This document shows, piece by piece, positions 17,679 through 26,000 of a stretch of 64,000 bases of DNA. Location of the stretch: positions 620,001 to 684,000 of the forward strand of contig CAVTCB010000018.1 of the NCBI GenBank assembly GCA_963733105.1, given 5' to 3'. Under the pieces are notes generated by a model that had not been told where the DNA came from, made no database searches, and saw only the letters and a list, made by a program, of their open reading frames with translations. Source of the stretch: JAFAYN01 sp963733105 (GTDB lineage: Bacteria; Gemmatimonadota; Gemmatimonadetes; Longimicrobiales; Longimicrobiaceae). Both the position numbers and the translations under genes were made by a program. The first letter of the stretch is position 1. The number at the start of each line of letters is the position of its first letter.

Positions 17679-18464
17679 ATGACTCGTCCCTCCGCGCCCG
17701 ATCCCTGGGTGCTCCGCCGCCCCCCGAACCCCGGCGCGCGCCTCCGGCTCTTCTGCTTTCCGTACGCCGGAGGCGGGGCCTCCATCTACCGGAGCTGGGG
17801 GCAGAGCCTCCCGCCCGAGGTGGACGTGTGCCCGGTCCAGCTCCCGGGGCGGGAGAGCCGCATGCGCGAGGCGCCCTTCGACCGGGTCGCCCCGCTGGTG
17901 GAGACGCTGGCGGACGCGCTGGCGCCGCACATGGACCTCCCCTTCGCCTTCTACGGGTACAGCAACGGCGCCCTGATCGGCTTCGAGCTCGCCCGTGAGC
18001 TCCGGCGGCGGGGAAGGCGCGGCCCGGTCCACCTGTTCGTGGCCGCGTGCCCGGCGCCGCACCTCCCGGACAAGGACCCTCCGGTTCACGCGCTCCCCGA
18101 GGACGAGCTGATCCAGGAGTTCCGCCGCCTGGGCGGGACGCCCGAGGAGATCCTCCAGAACACGGAGCTGATGAAGCTCCTGGTCCCGCTCCTCCGCGCG
18201 GACTCGGCGATCCACGAGACGTACGTGCACGCGGCGGAGGAGCCGCTGGACGTGCCGGTCACCGCGACCGGCGGGGTGAACGACCCCAAGGCCGACCGGG
18301 AGGAGATGGAGGCGTGGAAGCTCCACACCTCGGGGGGCTTCCAGGTGCGGATGATGGCGGGGGACCACTTCTTCATCCACAGCGCGCAGGCGATGGTGCT
18401 CCGGGACCTGGCCCAGGACCTCCACGCGGTGCTGCGCCGCCTGCGCGAGCCGCAGTGGGCGTGA
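17679..18464 (+). CDS. Type II thioesterase (NRPS editing hydrolase)
   Basis: 261 residues from ATG 17679. An alpha/beta hydrolase of the TEII family: LFCFPYAGGGASIYRSW near the N-terminus, QLPGRESRM (oxyanion region), nucleophile Ser in GYSNG (about residue 97), and C-terminal GDHFFIHS supplying the His. TEII enzymes act in trans, removing wrongly primed or stalled acyl groups from carrier domains of NRPS and PKS lines. It overlaps the PPTase gene by four bases (GTGA), so the two are translationally coupled. It lies between the two assembly-line gene groups and could serve both. Confidence 0.95.
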   Translation: MTRPSAPDPWVLRRPPNPGARLRLFCFPYAGGGASIYRSWGQSLPPEVDVCPVQLPGRESRMREAPFDRVAPLVETLADALAPHMDLPFAFYGYSNGALIGFELARELRRRGRRGPVHLFVAACPAPHLPDKDPPVHALPEDELIQEFRRLGGTPEEILQNTELMKLLVPLLRADSAIHETYVHAAEEPLDVPVTATGGVNDPKADREEMEAWKLHTSGGFQVRMMAGDHFFIHSAQAMVLRDLAQDLHAVLRRLREPQWA

Positions 18465-19276
18465 TCCCCGACTCGTGGGGCCCCCCTCCCGCGGAGCTGT
18501 CGCTGGGGGGGGAGGAGGTGCACGTCTGGAGCACTCCGCTCGACCCGCCGGACGAGACGGTGCGCCGTGCCCGCGCGCTCCTCTCGGAAGACGAGCGGGC
18601 GCGGGCGGACCGCTTCCGCTTCGACCGGGACCGGAGGCGCTTCACCGTCGCCAGGGGCGTGCTGCGGACGCTCCTGGGTAGGTACCTGGGCGTGGACCCG
18701 CGGCGGGTGGCGTTCGGGTACGGCTCCCACGGGAAGCCGGCGCTCGCGAACGGCGTGGCGGGGAGCGGGCTCCGGTTCAACGTCTCCCACTCGGGCGAGC
18801 TGGCGCTCCATTCCTTCACGCGGGGGCGGGAGCTGGGAGTGGACGTGGAGCGGGTGCACGCCATGGACGACGCCACCCGGATCGCGGAGCGGTTCTTCTC
18901 GGCGGCGGAGAACGAAGTGCTCCGCTCGCTCCCGGCCGACGTGCGGACGGACGCCTTCTTCAACTGCTGGACGCGCAAGGAGGCGTACATCAAGGCGGTC
19001 GGGGAGGGGCTCTCCTTCCCCCTCCACGTCTTCGACGTTTCCCTGCGCCCCGGGGAGCCGGCGCTGCTGCTGGGGTCGCGCGACCCCCGCCAGGCGGAGC
19101 GCTGGTCGCTGCACGGGCTCCCCGACCCCGCGCCGGGGTACCGGGCCGCGCTGGTGGTGGAGGGCACCCCCCCCGTTGTCGGCGGGGCGCCGGCACATTA
19201 TTCATTCCTGTACTGTTTCAACCCGAACTGCATCCCGGCCGTCACCGGCCGGAGCCGGCCATCCCCGCCCGGATAG
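18461..19276 (+). CDS. Sfp-type 4'-phosphopantetheinyl transferase
   Basis: 271 residues from GTG 18461, overlapping the thioesterase stop. Transfers phosphopantetheine from CoA to the Ser of carrier domains. Motifs in order: YGSHGKPAL, RFNVSHSG, ELGVDVERV (Mg-binding Asp and Glu) and WTRKEAYIKAVGEGLSFPL (the W-x-x-K-E-x-x-x-K signature). Length fits the Sfp class. The last 35 residues or so after LVVEGTPP look less conserved and may be a species-specific tail. This is the only PPTase in the window, so it is the natural activator of all NRPS, PKS and ACP carrier domains seen here. Confidence 0.95.
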   Translation: MIPDSWGPPPAELSLGGEEVHVWSTPLDPPDETVRRARALLSEDERARADRFRFDRDRRRFTVARGVLRTLLGRYLGVDPRRVAFGYGSHGKPALANGVAGSGLRFNVSHSGELALHSFTRGRELGVDVERVHAMDDATRIAERFFSAAENEVLRSLPADVRTDAFFNCWTRKEAYIKAVGEGLSFPLHVFDVSLRPGEPALLLGSRDPRQAERWSLHGLPDPAPGYRAALVVEGTPPVVGGAPAHYSFLYCFNPNCIPAVTGRSRPSPPG

Positions 19277-19301
19277 AGCCACCGTTCCTCCAGGAGATGT
19301 C

Positions 19302-19940
19302 ATGATGAAGCGACGTACCGTTGTTCTCGCGGCGCTCGCGCTCGGGATCGGCGCGTTCCCCGCGTGGAGCGGGACCGCGGCCGAGAGCTCGGCCGGGACT
19401 CCCGTCCTCGCCCCCGCCGAGTACGAGATCGACCGCGCCCACTCGCAGGTTCAGTTCAAGATCAAGCACCTGGGGATCAGCACGGTCACCGGGCAGTTCG
19501 GCGACTTCTCGGGGAGCATCGTCTACGACCCGCAGAACATGGCCGGCTCGCGCGCGACGGCGACGATCAAGGCCGCCAGCATCGACACCAACAACGAGCG
19601 CCGCGACAACCACCTGCGGAGCGCGGACTTCTTCGAGACGGAGAAGTACCCGGACATCACCTTCACGGGGAACCGGGTGCGCGGCGTCAACGGGAAGAAG
19701 TTCAAGCTGGACGGCACCCTGGCGATGCACGGGGTGACCCGGCCCATCACGCTGGACGTGGAGTACGAGGGCCCGGTGCACGGCCCGGACGGCAAGCAGC
19801 GCATGGCCTTCAACGCCACGGGGAACCTGGACCGCACGGACTACGGGCTCACCTGGAACCGCGCGCTGGAGGCGGGCGGAGTGGTGGTGGGGACGGACGT
19901 GCAGATCGTGCTGGAGCTGGAGACGATCCGGAAGCAGTAG
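19302..19940 (+). CDS. YceI-family periplasmic protein
   Basis: 212 residues from ATG 19302 (AGGAGA just upstream). A Sec signal peptide (MMKRRTVVLAALALGIG..., ending near residue 27) precedes a YceI lipocalin-like beta-barrel domain: YEIDRAHSQVQFKIKHLGIS, GQFGDFSGSI, RDNHLRSADFFETEKYPDI, LTMHGVTRPITL-like LAMHGVTRPITLDV, and YGLTWNRALEAGG. The family binds long-chain isoprenoid or amide lipids in the periplasm. A pathway role (for example carrying a lipophilic product) would be speculative; it may simply be a neighbour. It is followed by a strong bidirectional terminator. Confidence 0.93.
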   Translation: MMKRRTVVLAALALGIGAFPAWSGTAAESSAGTPVLAPAEYEIDRAHSQVQFKIKHLGISTVTGQFGDFSGSIVYDPQNMAGSRATATIKAASIDTNNERRDNHLRSADFFETEKYPDITFTGNRVRGVNGKKFKLDGTLAMHGVTRPITLDVEYEGPVHGPDGKQRMAFNATGNLDRTDYGLTWNRALEAGGVVVGTDVQIVLELETIRKQ

Positions 19941-19963
19941 CCCGCGCCGGAGCCGGTGGAGCG

Positions 19964-19995
19964 GGAAGGGCCCGGGAGCGATCCCGGGCCCTTCC
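19964..19995. terminator. Bidirectional terminator after YceI
   Basis: A perfect 14-bp stem (GGAAGGGCCCGGGA with its complement, loop GCGA), flanked by AA and TT within the arms, between convergent stops of the YceI gene (19940, plus) and the second AraC-type regulator (20008, minus). Confidence 0.85.
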
Positions 19996-20007
19996 TCGTG
20001 AGGCACG

Positions 20008-20907
20008 CTACGGCTCGGCGGGAGCATCGCCCGGCTCGACGTCCCGGGTGTCCCGGTAGCGGTGGAGCTCGGCCAGGAAGGCGCCCGAGGCGGTGTCGAA
20101 GGAGCCGACCCGCCGCATCTCCGTCGGGGTGGACCCGGTGAACTCCTGCATCGCCCGGCGCAGGCTGCTGTCGGTGGCGTAGCCGCAGGTGTGCGCGACG
20201 CTCAGCACCGTCTGCTCGGGGTGGTCGAGCAGCTCGGCGGCGAGCAGGACGCGCATCCAGGCCAGCAGGCGGCGCGGGGGCGGGAGGTACGACCGCTCGC
20301 ACCAGCGGAGGAGGGAACGGTCGGAGAGGTGGAGCGCGCCGGCCAGGTCGCTCCCGTGCCCGCCCCGGGAGGCGACCTCCACCGCGGCGGCCAGCACGGC
20401 CCGGCCGCGGCCGGGGACGAAGGGGGGAAGGGAGGTGGAGAGGAAGCTGCGCACCACCCTCCCCTGCGCGGAGCGGATCTTCCGGGAGATGCTCTCCGTG
20501 GTCTCGTCGCGGTCGAGCGCGATGATCTCGGAGACGCCCCACTCGCCCAGCTTCCGCAGGTCGTGGAATCGTCCCGGGCCGATCTCCAGCGCGGCGAGCA
20601 CGGTGAGGGTGGGGTGGCGCTCGAGGAGAGTGCGCAGGTGCGGCGAGAGATCCTTGCGGCCGGGGCTCCCGGAGTACGGGTCCACCACGGCGAGGGCGGT
20701 CACCGGCGCCTTGCCCACCTTCTCGAGTAGGTCGTCCCACCCGGTCACCCGGGTGCAGGCGAAGCGATCTGCGCCCGCCCGGAACACCCGCTCCCGCAGG
20801 ACGGCGTCGGAGTGCAGGAAGAAGAGAGGACGGGCTGCGGCGGGCGTGCCTGGGCGCAAGGAGCGTCGGGGCTGGTGCACGGATGTGGACGGGGGGATGG
20901 GGGACAT
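20008..20907 (-). CDS. AraC-family regulator, paralogue of the one at 14001
   Basis: 299 residues from ATG 20907; the frame is open to 21084 but the extra 59 residues do not resemble the paralogue, so the shorter form is preferred. Residues about 30-145 form the same receiver-like domain (LFFLHSDAVLRERVF, LAVVDPYSGSPGRKDLSP, LTVLAALEIGP). Residues about 175-275 hold the AraC helix-turn-helix pair (LAGALHLSDRSLLRWC; TVLSVAHTCGYATDSSLRRAM). It is divergent from the starter NRPS gene at 21108, a common arrangement for a pathway regulator. The signal sensed is unknown. Confidence 0.9.
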   Translation of the reverse strand: MSPIPPSTSVHQPRRSLRPGTPAAARPLFFLHSDAVLRERVFRAGADRFACTRVTGWDDLLEKVGKAPVTALAVVDPYSGSPGRKDLSPHLRTLLERHPTLTVLAALEIGPGRFHDLRKLGEWGVSEIIALDRDETTESISRKIRSAQGRVVRSFLSTSLPPFVPGRGRAVLAAAVEVASRGGHGSDLAGALHLSDRSLLRWCERSYLPPPRRLLAWMRVLLAAELLDHPEQTVLSVAHTCGYATDSSLRRAMQEFTGSTPTEMRRVGSFDTASGAFLAELHRYRDTRDVEPGDAPAEP

Positions 20908-20970
20908 TCTACAAGGTGTCGGTGAGGCTGTCCAGCCGGGGAAGGGAGCCCGTATAGTTGCGGGCACGGC

Positions 20971-20999
20971 TTGAGTATCGACGGGGTTTGCTGTATTCT
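20971..20999 (+). promoter_or_regulatory. Promoter candidate for the second NRPS operon
   Basis: TTGAGT (20971-20976), 17-bp spacer, TATTCT (20994-20999) in the divergent region 20908-21107. It would give a leader of about 100 bases ahead of the A-T gene at 21108. Best promoter-like pair in this region, matched by eye. Confidence 0.5.
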
Positions 21000-21107
21000 C
21001 AATCGCTGCGAATCGCAGCCCGCATCGGGCGTCCGCGGCTCCTCCACTGGCGTTCCGCTCCTCCTCTCCTGGAACTCGCGGCACCCCGGTCGCCGTAACC
21101 CGCAGGG

Positions 21108-23024
21108 ATGATCGTGCCGCGCTCGTCGTCGACTCCGGAGCCCCCGCCGTCCGGTCCCGTTGCCCGGGATCGGGAGCACTTTACAGGTCAGGCGCTGGCG
21201 CCTGACCTGGAGTGCCATGCGTTGTGCATCCACGACCTGTTCGCCGCGCAGGCGGCGCGCACGCCGGACGCGGTCGCGCTGGTGCACGGGGGCGCGGAGC
21301 TGACCTATCGGGAGCTGGACGACCGGTCGGGGCGGATCGCCGCCTGGCTGCGTGGGCGGGGGATCGGCCCGGAGTCGCGGGTGGGCGTCTGCCTGGAGCG
21401 GACGCCGGAGCTGGTGGCCGCGCTCCTGGGCGTGCTCAGGGCGGGGGCGGCCTACGTCCCCCTGGACCCGGCGTACCCGCGCGAGCGCCTCGCCTTCGTG
21501 GCGCGGGACTCCGCGGCGGCGCTGGTGCTGACGCGGGAATCGCTCCTCCCGGTCCTCCCGGCCGAAGGCGTGGAGGGGGTCTGCCTGGACCGGATCGGGG
21601 AAGGGGGCGCGGACGACCTCCCGGGGGCCTTCCCGGAGAGCGCGGCGTACCTGATCTACACCTCCGGGTCGACGGGGACGCCCAAGGGGGTGGTGATCGA
21701 GCACCGCGCCGCGGCCGCCTTCCTCCGCTGGGCGGCGGGCGAGTTCGCGCGGGAGGAGCTGGCCGGGGTGCTGGCCTCCACCTCGGTCTGCTTCGACCTC
21801 TCCGTGTTCGAGCTCTTCCTCCCCCTGGCGGTCGGCGGGACGGTGGTCCTGGCGGAGAGCGCGCTGGAGCTGCCGCGGCTCCCCGCGCGCGACCGGGTGA
21901 CGCTGGTGAACACCGTCCCCTCGGCGGCGGCGGAGCTGGCGCGCGCGGGCGGGCTCCCCGCGGGGGTGCGGGTGGTGAACCTGGCCGGGGAGCCGCTGAG
22001 GCGGGCGCTGGCGGATGCGCTGTACGCGGCCGGTGTGCGCGACGTGCTCAACCTGTACGGACCGAGCGAGGACACCACCTACTCCACCTGGGCGCGGGTG
22101 GAGCCGGGCGACCGCCGGGAGCCGTCGATCGGCCGGCCGATCGCGGGGACGCGGGCGTACGTGCTGGACCGGGCGATGGAGCTCGTGCCGGCGGGCGGGG
22201 CCGGGGAGCTGTACCTGGGCGGCGCCGGGCTGGCGCGCGGGTACCTGGACCGGCCGGAGCAGACGGCGGAGCGCTTCGTCCCCGACCCGTTCCCGGGCGA
22301 GCCCGGGGCGCGGCTCTACCGGACGGGTGACCTCGCGCGGTGGAGGGCGGATGGGGAGCTGGAGTTCCTGGGGCGCCTGGACCACCAGGTGAAGGTGCGC
22401 GGCTTCCGCATCGAGCCGGGGGAGGTGGAGAGCGCCCTCCTCGCCCATCCGGCGGTGCGCGAGGCGCTGGTCGTGGCGCGGGAGGACGCCCCGGGGGAGG
22501 CGCGCCTGGTCGGGTACGTCGGGGCGGGGGAGGGGAGCGTCGACCCCGGGGCGCTGGCGGCGTGGCTGGGGGAGCGGCTCCCGGCGCACATGGTTCCCTC
22601 GGCCCTGGTCGTCCTCCCCACCCTGCCGAAGACGCCGAACGGCAAGACGGACCGGAGCGCCCTCCCCGCCCCCGCGCTCCCGGCCGCGGCCGGGGGCCAC
22701 GTCGCGCCGCGGACGGAGACCGAGGCGGCGCTCGCCCTCCTCTGGCGGGAGGTGCTGGAGACCGGGCCCGTGGGGGCGGAGGACCACTTCTTCCGCCTGG
22801 GCGGGCACTCCCTCCTGGCGGCGCGCCTGGGCGCGGCGGTGTGGGAGCGCTTCTCGGTGGACCTCCCGCTGCACCGCGTGCTCGAGGCCCCGACGCTGAC
22901 CGGGATGGCCGCGCTGATCGACCGGGAGCGGGAGGATGCGCTGGCGCGGATGCTGGAGGAGCTGGACGGCCTCTCCGACGAGGAGGCGCGGCTCCTCCTG
23001 GCGGCGGAGGGAGGCGCGCCGTGA
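21108..23024 (+). CDS. NRPS starter module A-T (Ala-type)
   Basis: 638 residues from ATG 21108. No condensation domain. Adenylation domain about 40-540: ELTYRELDD, YTSGSTGTPKG, LNLYGPSEDTTYST, the ARLYRTGDLARWRADGELEF region, NGKTDR. Carrier domain with Ser in GGHSLLAARL at residue 568. The code read by eye is DLFNNALTYK, which matches the classical Ala code, so Ala is the likely first unit. The tail (LEELDGLSDEEARLLLAAE) is docking-like. The first 40 residues are low-complexity and contain a perfect DNA palindrome at 21185. Its stop overlaps the next GTG by four bases, coupling it to the three-module NRPS at 23021. Confidence 0.95.
   Translation: MIVPRSSSTPEPPPSGPVARDREHFTGQALAPDLECHALCIHDLFAAQAARTPDAVALVHGGAELTYRELDDRSGRIAAWLRGRGIGPESRVGVCLERTPELVAALLGVLRAGAAYVPLDPAYPRERLAFVARDSAAALVLTRESLLPVLPAEGVEGVCLDRIGEGGADDLPGAFPESAAYLIYTSGSTGTPKGVVIEHRAAAAFLRWAAGEFAREELAGVLASTSVCFDLSVFELFLPLAVGGTVVLAESALELPRLPARDRVTLVNTVPSAAAELARAGGLPAGVRVVNLAGEPLRRALADALYAAGVRDVLNLYGPSEDTTYSTWARVEPGDRREPSIGRPIAGTRAYVLDRAMELVPAGGAGELYLGGAGLARGYLDRPEQTAERFVPDPFPGEPGARLYRTGDLARWRADGELEFLGRLDHQVKVRGFRIEPGEVESALLAHPAVREALVVAREDAPGEARLVGYVGAGEGSVDPGALAAWLGERLPAHMVPSALVVLPTLPKTPNGKTDRSALPAPALPAAAGGHVAPRTETEAALALLWREVLETGPVGAEDHFFRLGGHSLLAARLGAAVWERFSVDLPLHRVLEAPTLTGMAALIDREREDALARMLEELDGLSDEEARLLLAAEGGAP
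21185..21208. repeat. Perfect 24-bp inverted repeat in the 5' coding region
   Basis: AGGTCAGGCGC, spacer TG, GCGCCTGACCT: 11-bp perfect arms, 77 bases after the start codon of the A-T gene and about 190 bases after the candidate promoter. It could be a regulator's operator or an mRNA hairpin; it lies in a poorly conserved stretch of the protein, so coding constraint does not explain it. Confidence 0.7.
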
Positions 23025-26000
23025 GCGAGATGTCCCGGCGCCTGGCCGGGCTCTCCCCGGAGAAGGCGAAGCTCCTGGAGCTGCGGCTCCAGCTCAGCCG
23101 CGGCGCCGCCGCGCCCGAGCCGATCCGGCCGCGCCCCGGGGACGGGGACGCGCCGCTCTCGCACGCGCAGGAGCGGATCTGGCTGGCGGAGCAGCTCGGC
23201 GCGGGGACGGCCGCCTACAACATGCCGCACGCGCTGCGGCTGCTGGGCGCGCTGCGCGTGGACGCCCTGGAGCGCGCGCTGGGCGAGACCGTCCGCCGGC
23301 ACGAGGCGCTGCGGACCGTGTTCCCGCGGCGCGAGGACGGGCCGGTGCAGCACGTGCTCCCGCCCGCGCCGCTCGCGCTCCCCGTGGAGCCGCTGGAGGG
23401 GACGCCGGAGGAGCGCGAGGCGGAGGCGGAGCGCCGCGCCGCCGGGGAGGCCTCCCTCCCCTTCGACCTGCGCAGCGCGCCCCCGCTGCGCGCGCGGCTG
23501 CTGCGCCTGGGAGCGGAGGAGCACCTGCTCCTCCTGACGGTGCACCACGTGGCCGGGGACGCGTGGAGCATGGGGGTGCTCTTCCGCGAGCTCTTCGCGC
23601 TGTACGACGCGTTCGCGTCGGGGGCGCCGTCGCCGCTCCCGGAGCCCCCGCTCCAGTTCGCCGACTACGCCGCGTGGGAGCGGGAGCGCCTGAGCGGGGC
23701 GGCGCTGGACCGGGAGCTGGCGTTCTGGCGGGAGGAGCTGGCGGGCGCTCCCGCGCTCCTCGACCTCCCCACGGACCGCCCCCGCCCGGCGGTCCAGGGC
23801 TTCCGCGGGGCCGCGCACCCGTTCTCGCTCCCCCCGGAGCTGGCGGGCCGGCTCCGGGCGCTCGCCCGCGCGGAGGAGGCCACCCCGTTCATGCTCCTCC
23901 TCGCCGCCTGGCAGCTCCTCCTGGCGCGCTCGTCGGGCCGCGACGACGTGGTGGTGGGCTCCACGGTGGCGAACCGGCAGCGCAGGGAGACGGAGGGGGT
24001 GGTCGGTCCCTTCGTGAACACCCTTCCCCTCCGTGCGCGCTTCGCCGACGACCCCACCTTCCGCGAGGCGCTGCGCCGGACGCGGCGGAGCACGCTCGCG
24101 GCCTTCGCCCACCAGGACCTCCCCCTGGAGGCGCTGCTGGACGGCCTGAAGGTGGAGCGCGTGCCCGGGCGCTCCCCGCTCTTCCAGGCCGCCTTTGTCC
24201 TCCAGAACACGCCGGCCGGGACGCCGCGGATGCGGGGCCTGGAGCTGGTCCCGGTGACGGAGCGGAGCCCGACGGCGAAGTTCGAGCTGCTGCTGGAGGC
24301 GGTGGAGGACGGGGACGGGCTCCACGCGACGCTGGAGTACGCCTCGGAGCTGTTCGAGGCGGCGACCGTGGAGCGGATGGCGGAGCGCTTCCGCGCGCTC
24401 CTGGAGGGGATCGCCGCGGACCCGGACCGGCGCGTCTCCGGGCTGCCGCTCCTCCCGGACGCGGAGCGGCGGACCGTGGTGGGCGAGTGGAGCGTCTCGG
24501 GCGCCGCGCCGGCTGAGCCCCGCTGCGTCCACGAGGCGTTCGCGGAGCAGGCGGCGCGCACCCCGGACGCGGTGGCCGTGGTCTTCGAGGGCGCTTCGCT
24601 CACCTACGCGGAGCTGGACCGGCGCGCGAACGGCCTGGCGCACCGCCTCGTCGCGCGCGGGGTGGGGCCGGACGTGAAGGTGGGGATCTTCGCGGAGCGG
24701 TCGCCGGAGATGGTGGTGGGCCTGCTCGGCGTGCTCAAGGCGGGGGGCGCCTACCTGGTGCTGGACCCGGAGTACCCCGCGGAGAGGCTCGCCTTCATGC
24801 TCGCGGACGCGCGGGTCCCGGTGCTGCTCGCGCAGGAGGGGCTGCGGGAGCGCCTCCCGGAGCACGGGGCGGAGGTGGTGGCGCTGTCGCCCGACGCCGG
24901 CGAGGGGGCCGATCGTCCCCCGGCCGTCTCCGTGTCGCCGGAGCACCTGGCGTACGTGATCTACACGTCGGGGTCCACGGGGACGCCCAAGGGGACGGAG
25001 GTCCCGCACCGCGCCATCCCGGGGTTCTTCCGGGGCGCGGGGTACGCGCGCTTCGACGCGGAGCAGGTGCTCCTGCAACACTCCTCCACCTCGTGGGATG
25101 CGCTGACGCTGGAGCTGTGGCCGGCGCTGCTGACGGGGGGGCGCTGCGTCCTGCTGGCGGGGAAGAGCACCGACTTCGGGCGGATGGAGGAGACGATCCG
25201 CCGCGAGGGCGTCACCACGCTCTGGCTGTCGGCGGCGCTGTTCAACACGGTCGTGGACACGCGGCCGGAGATGCTGGCGGGGGTGGCGCAGGTGATGGTC
25301 GGGGGGGAGGCGGTGTCGGTCCCGCACGTGCGCCGGGCGCTGGAGGCGCACCCGGGGATGCGGCTGGTCAACGGCTACGGTCCCTCCGAGTGCACCGTCT
25401 TCTCCACCTGTCAGGTGATCGAGGAGAGCGGGGGCGCGGCCGTCCCCATCGGGCGGCCGGTGGGGGACCGGCGGGTGTACCTGCTGGACCGCGGCTTCGA
25501 GCCGGTGCCCGTGGGCGTTCCCGGCGAGCTGCTCGTGGGCGGGCCGGCGGTGGCGCGGGGGTACCTGGGGCGGCCGGAGCTGACGGCGGAGCGCTTCGTC
25601 CCCGACCCGTTCGGGGAGGCGGGTGCGCGGCTGTACCGCTCGGGCGACGTGGCGCGCTGGCGCGCGGACGGGGTGCTGGAGTTCGTGGGGCGGGCGGACA
25701 GCCAGGCCAAGGTGCGCGGCTTCCGGGTGGAGCCGGAGGAGGTGGAGGCGGCGCTGGCGGCGCACCCGGGGGTGCGGAGCGCGGCGGCGGTGGCGCGCGG
25801 GGGGCGGCTGGTGGGCTACGTGGTGGCGGCGGACCCGCAGGCGCCGCCCGCGGCGGAGGCGCTGCGGGGGTGGCTGGCGGAGCGGCTCCCGGAGTACATG
25901 GTCCCGGCGGCGCTCGTCCCCCTGGACGCCCTCCCGCTGACCGCGCACGGGAAGCTGGACCGCCGCGCCCTCCCCGACCCGGACCGGGAGGGCGGCGCGG

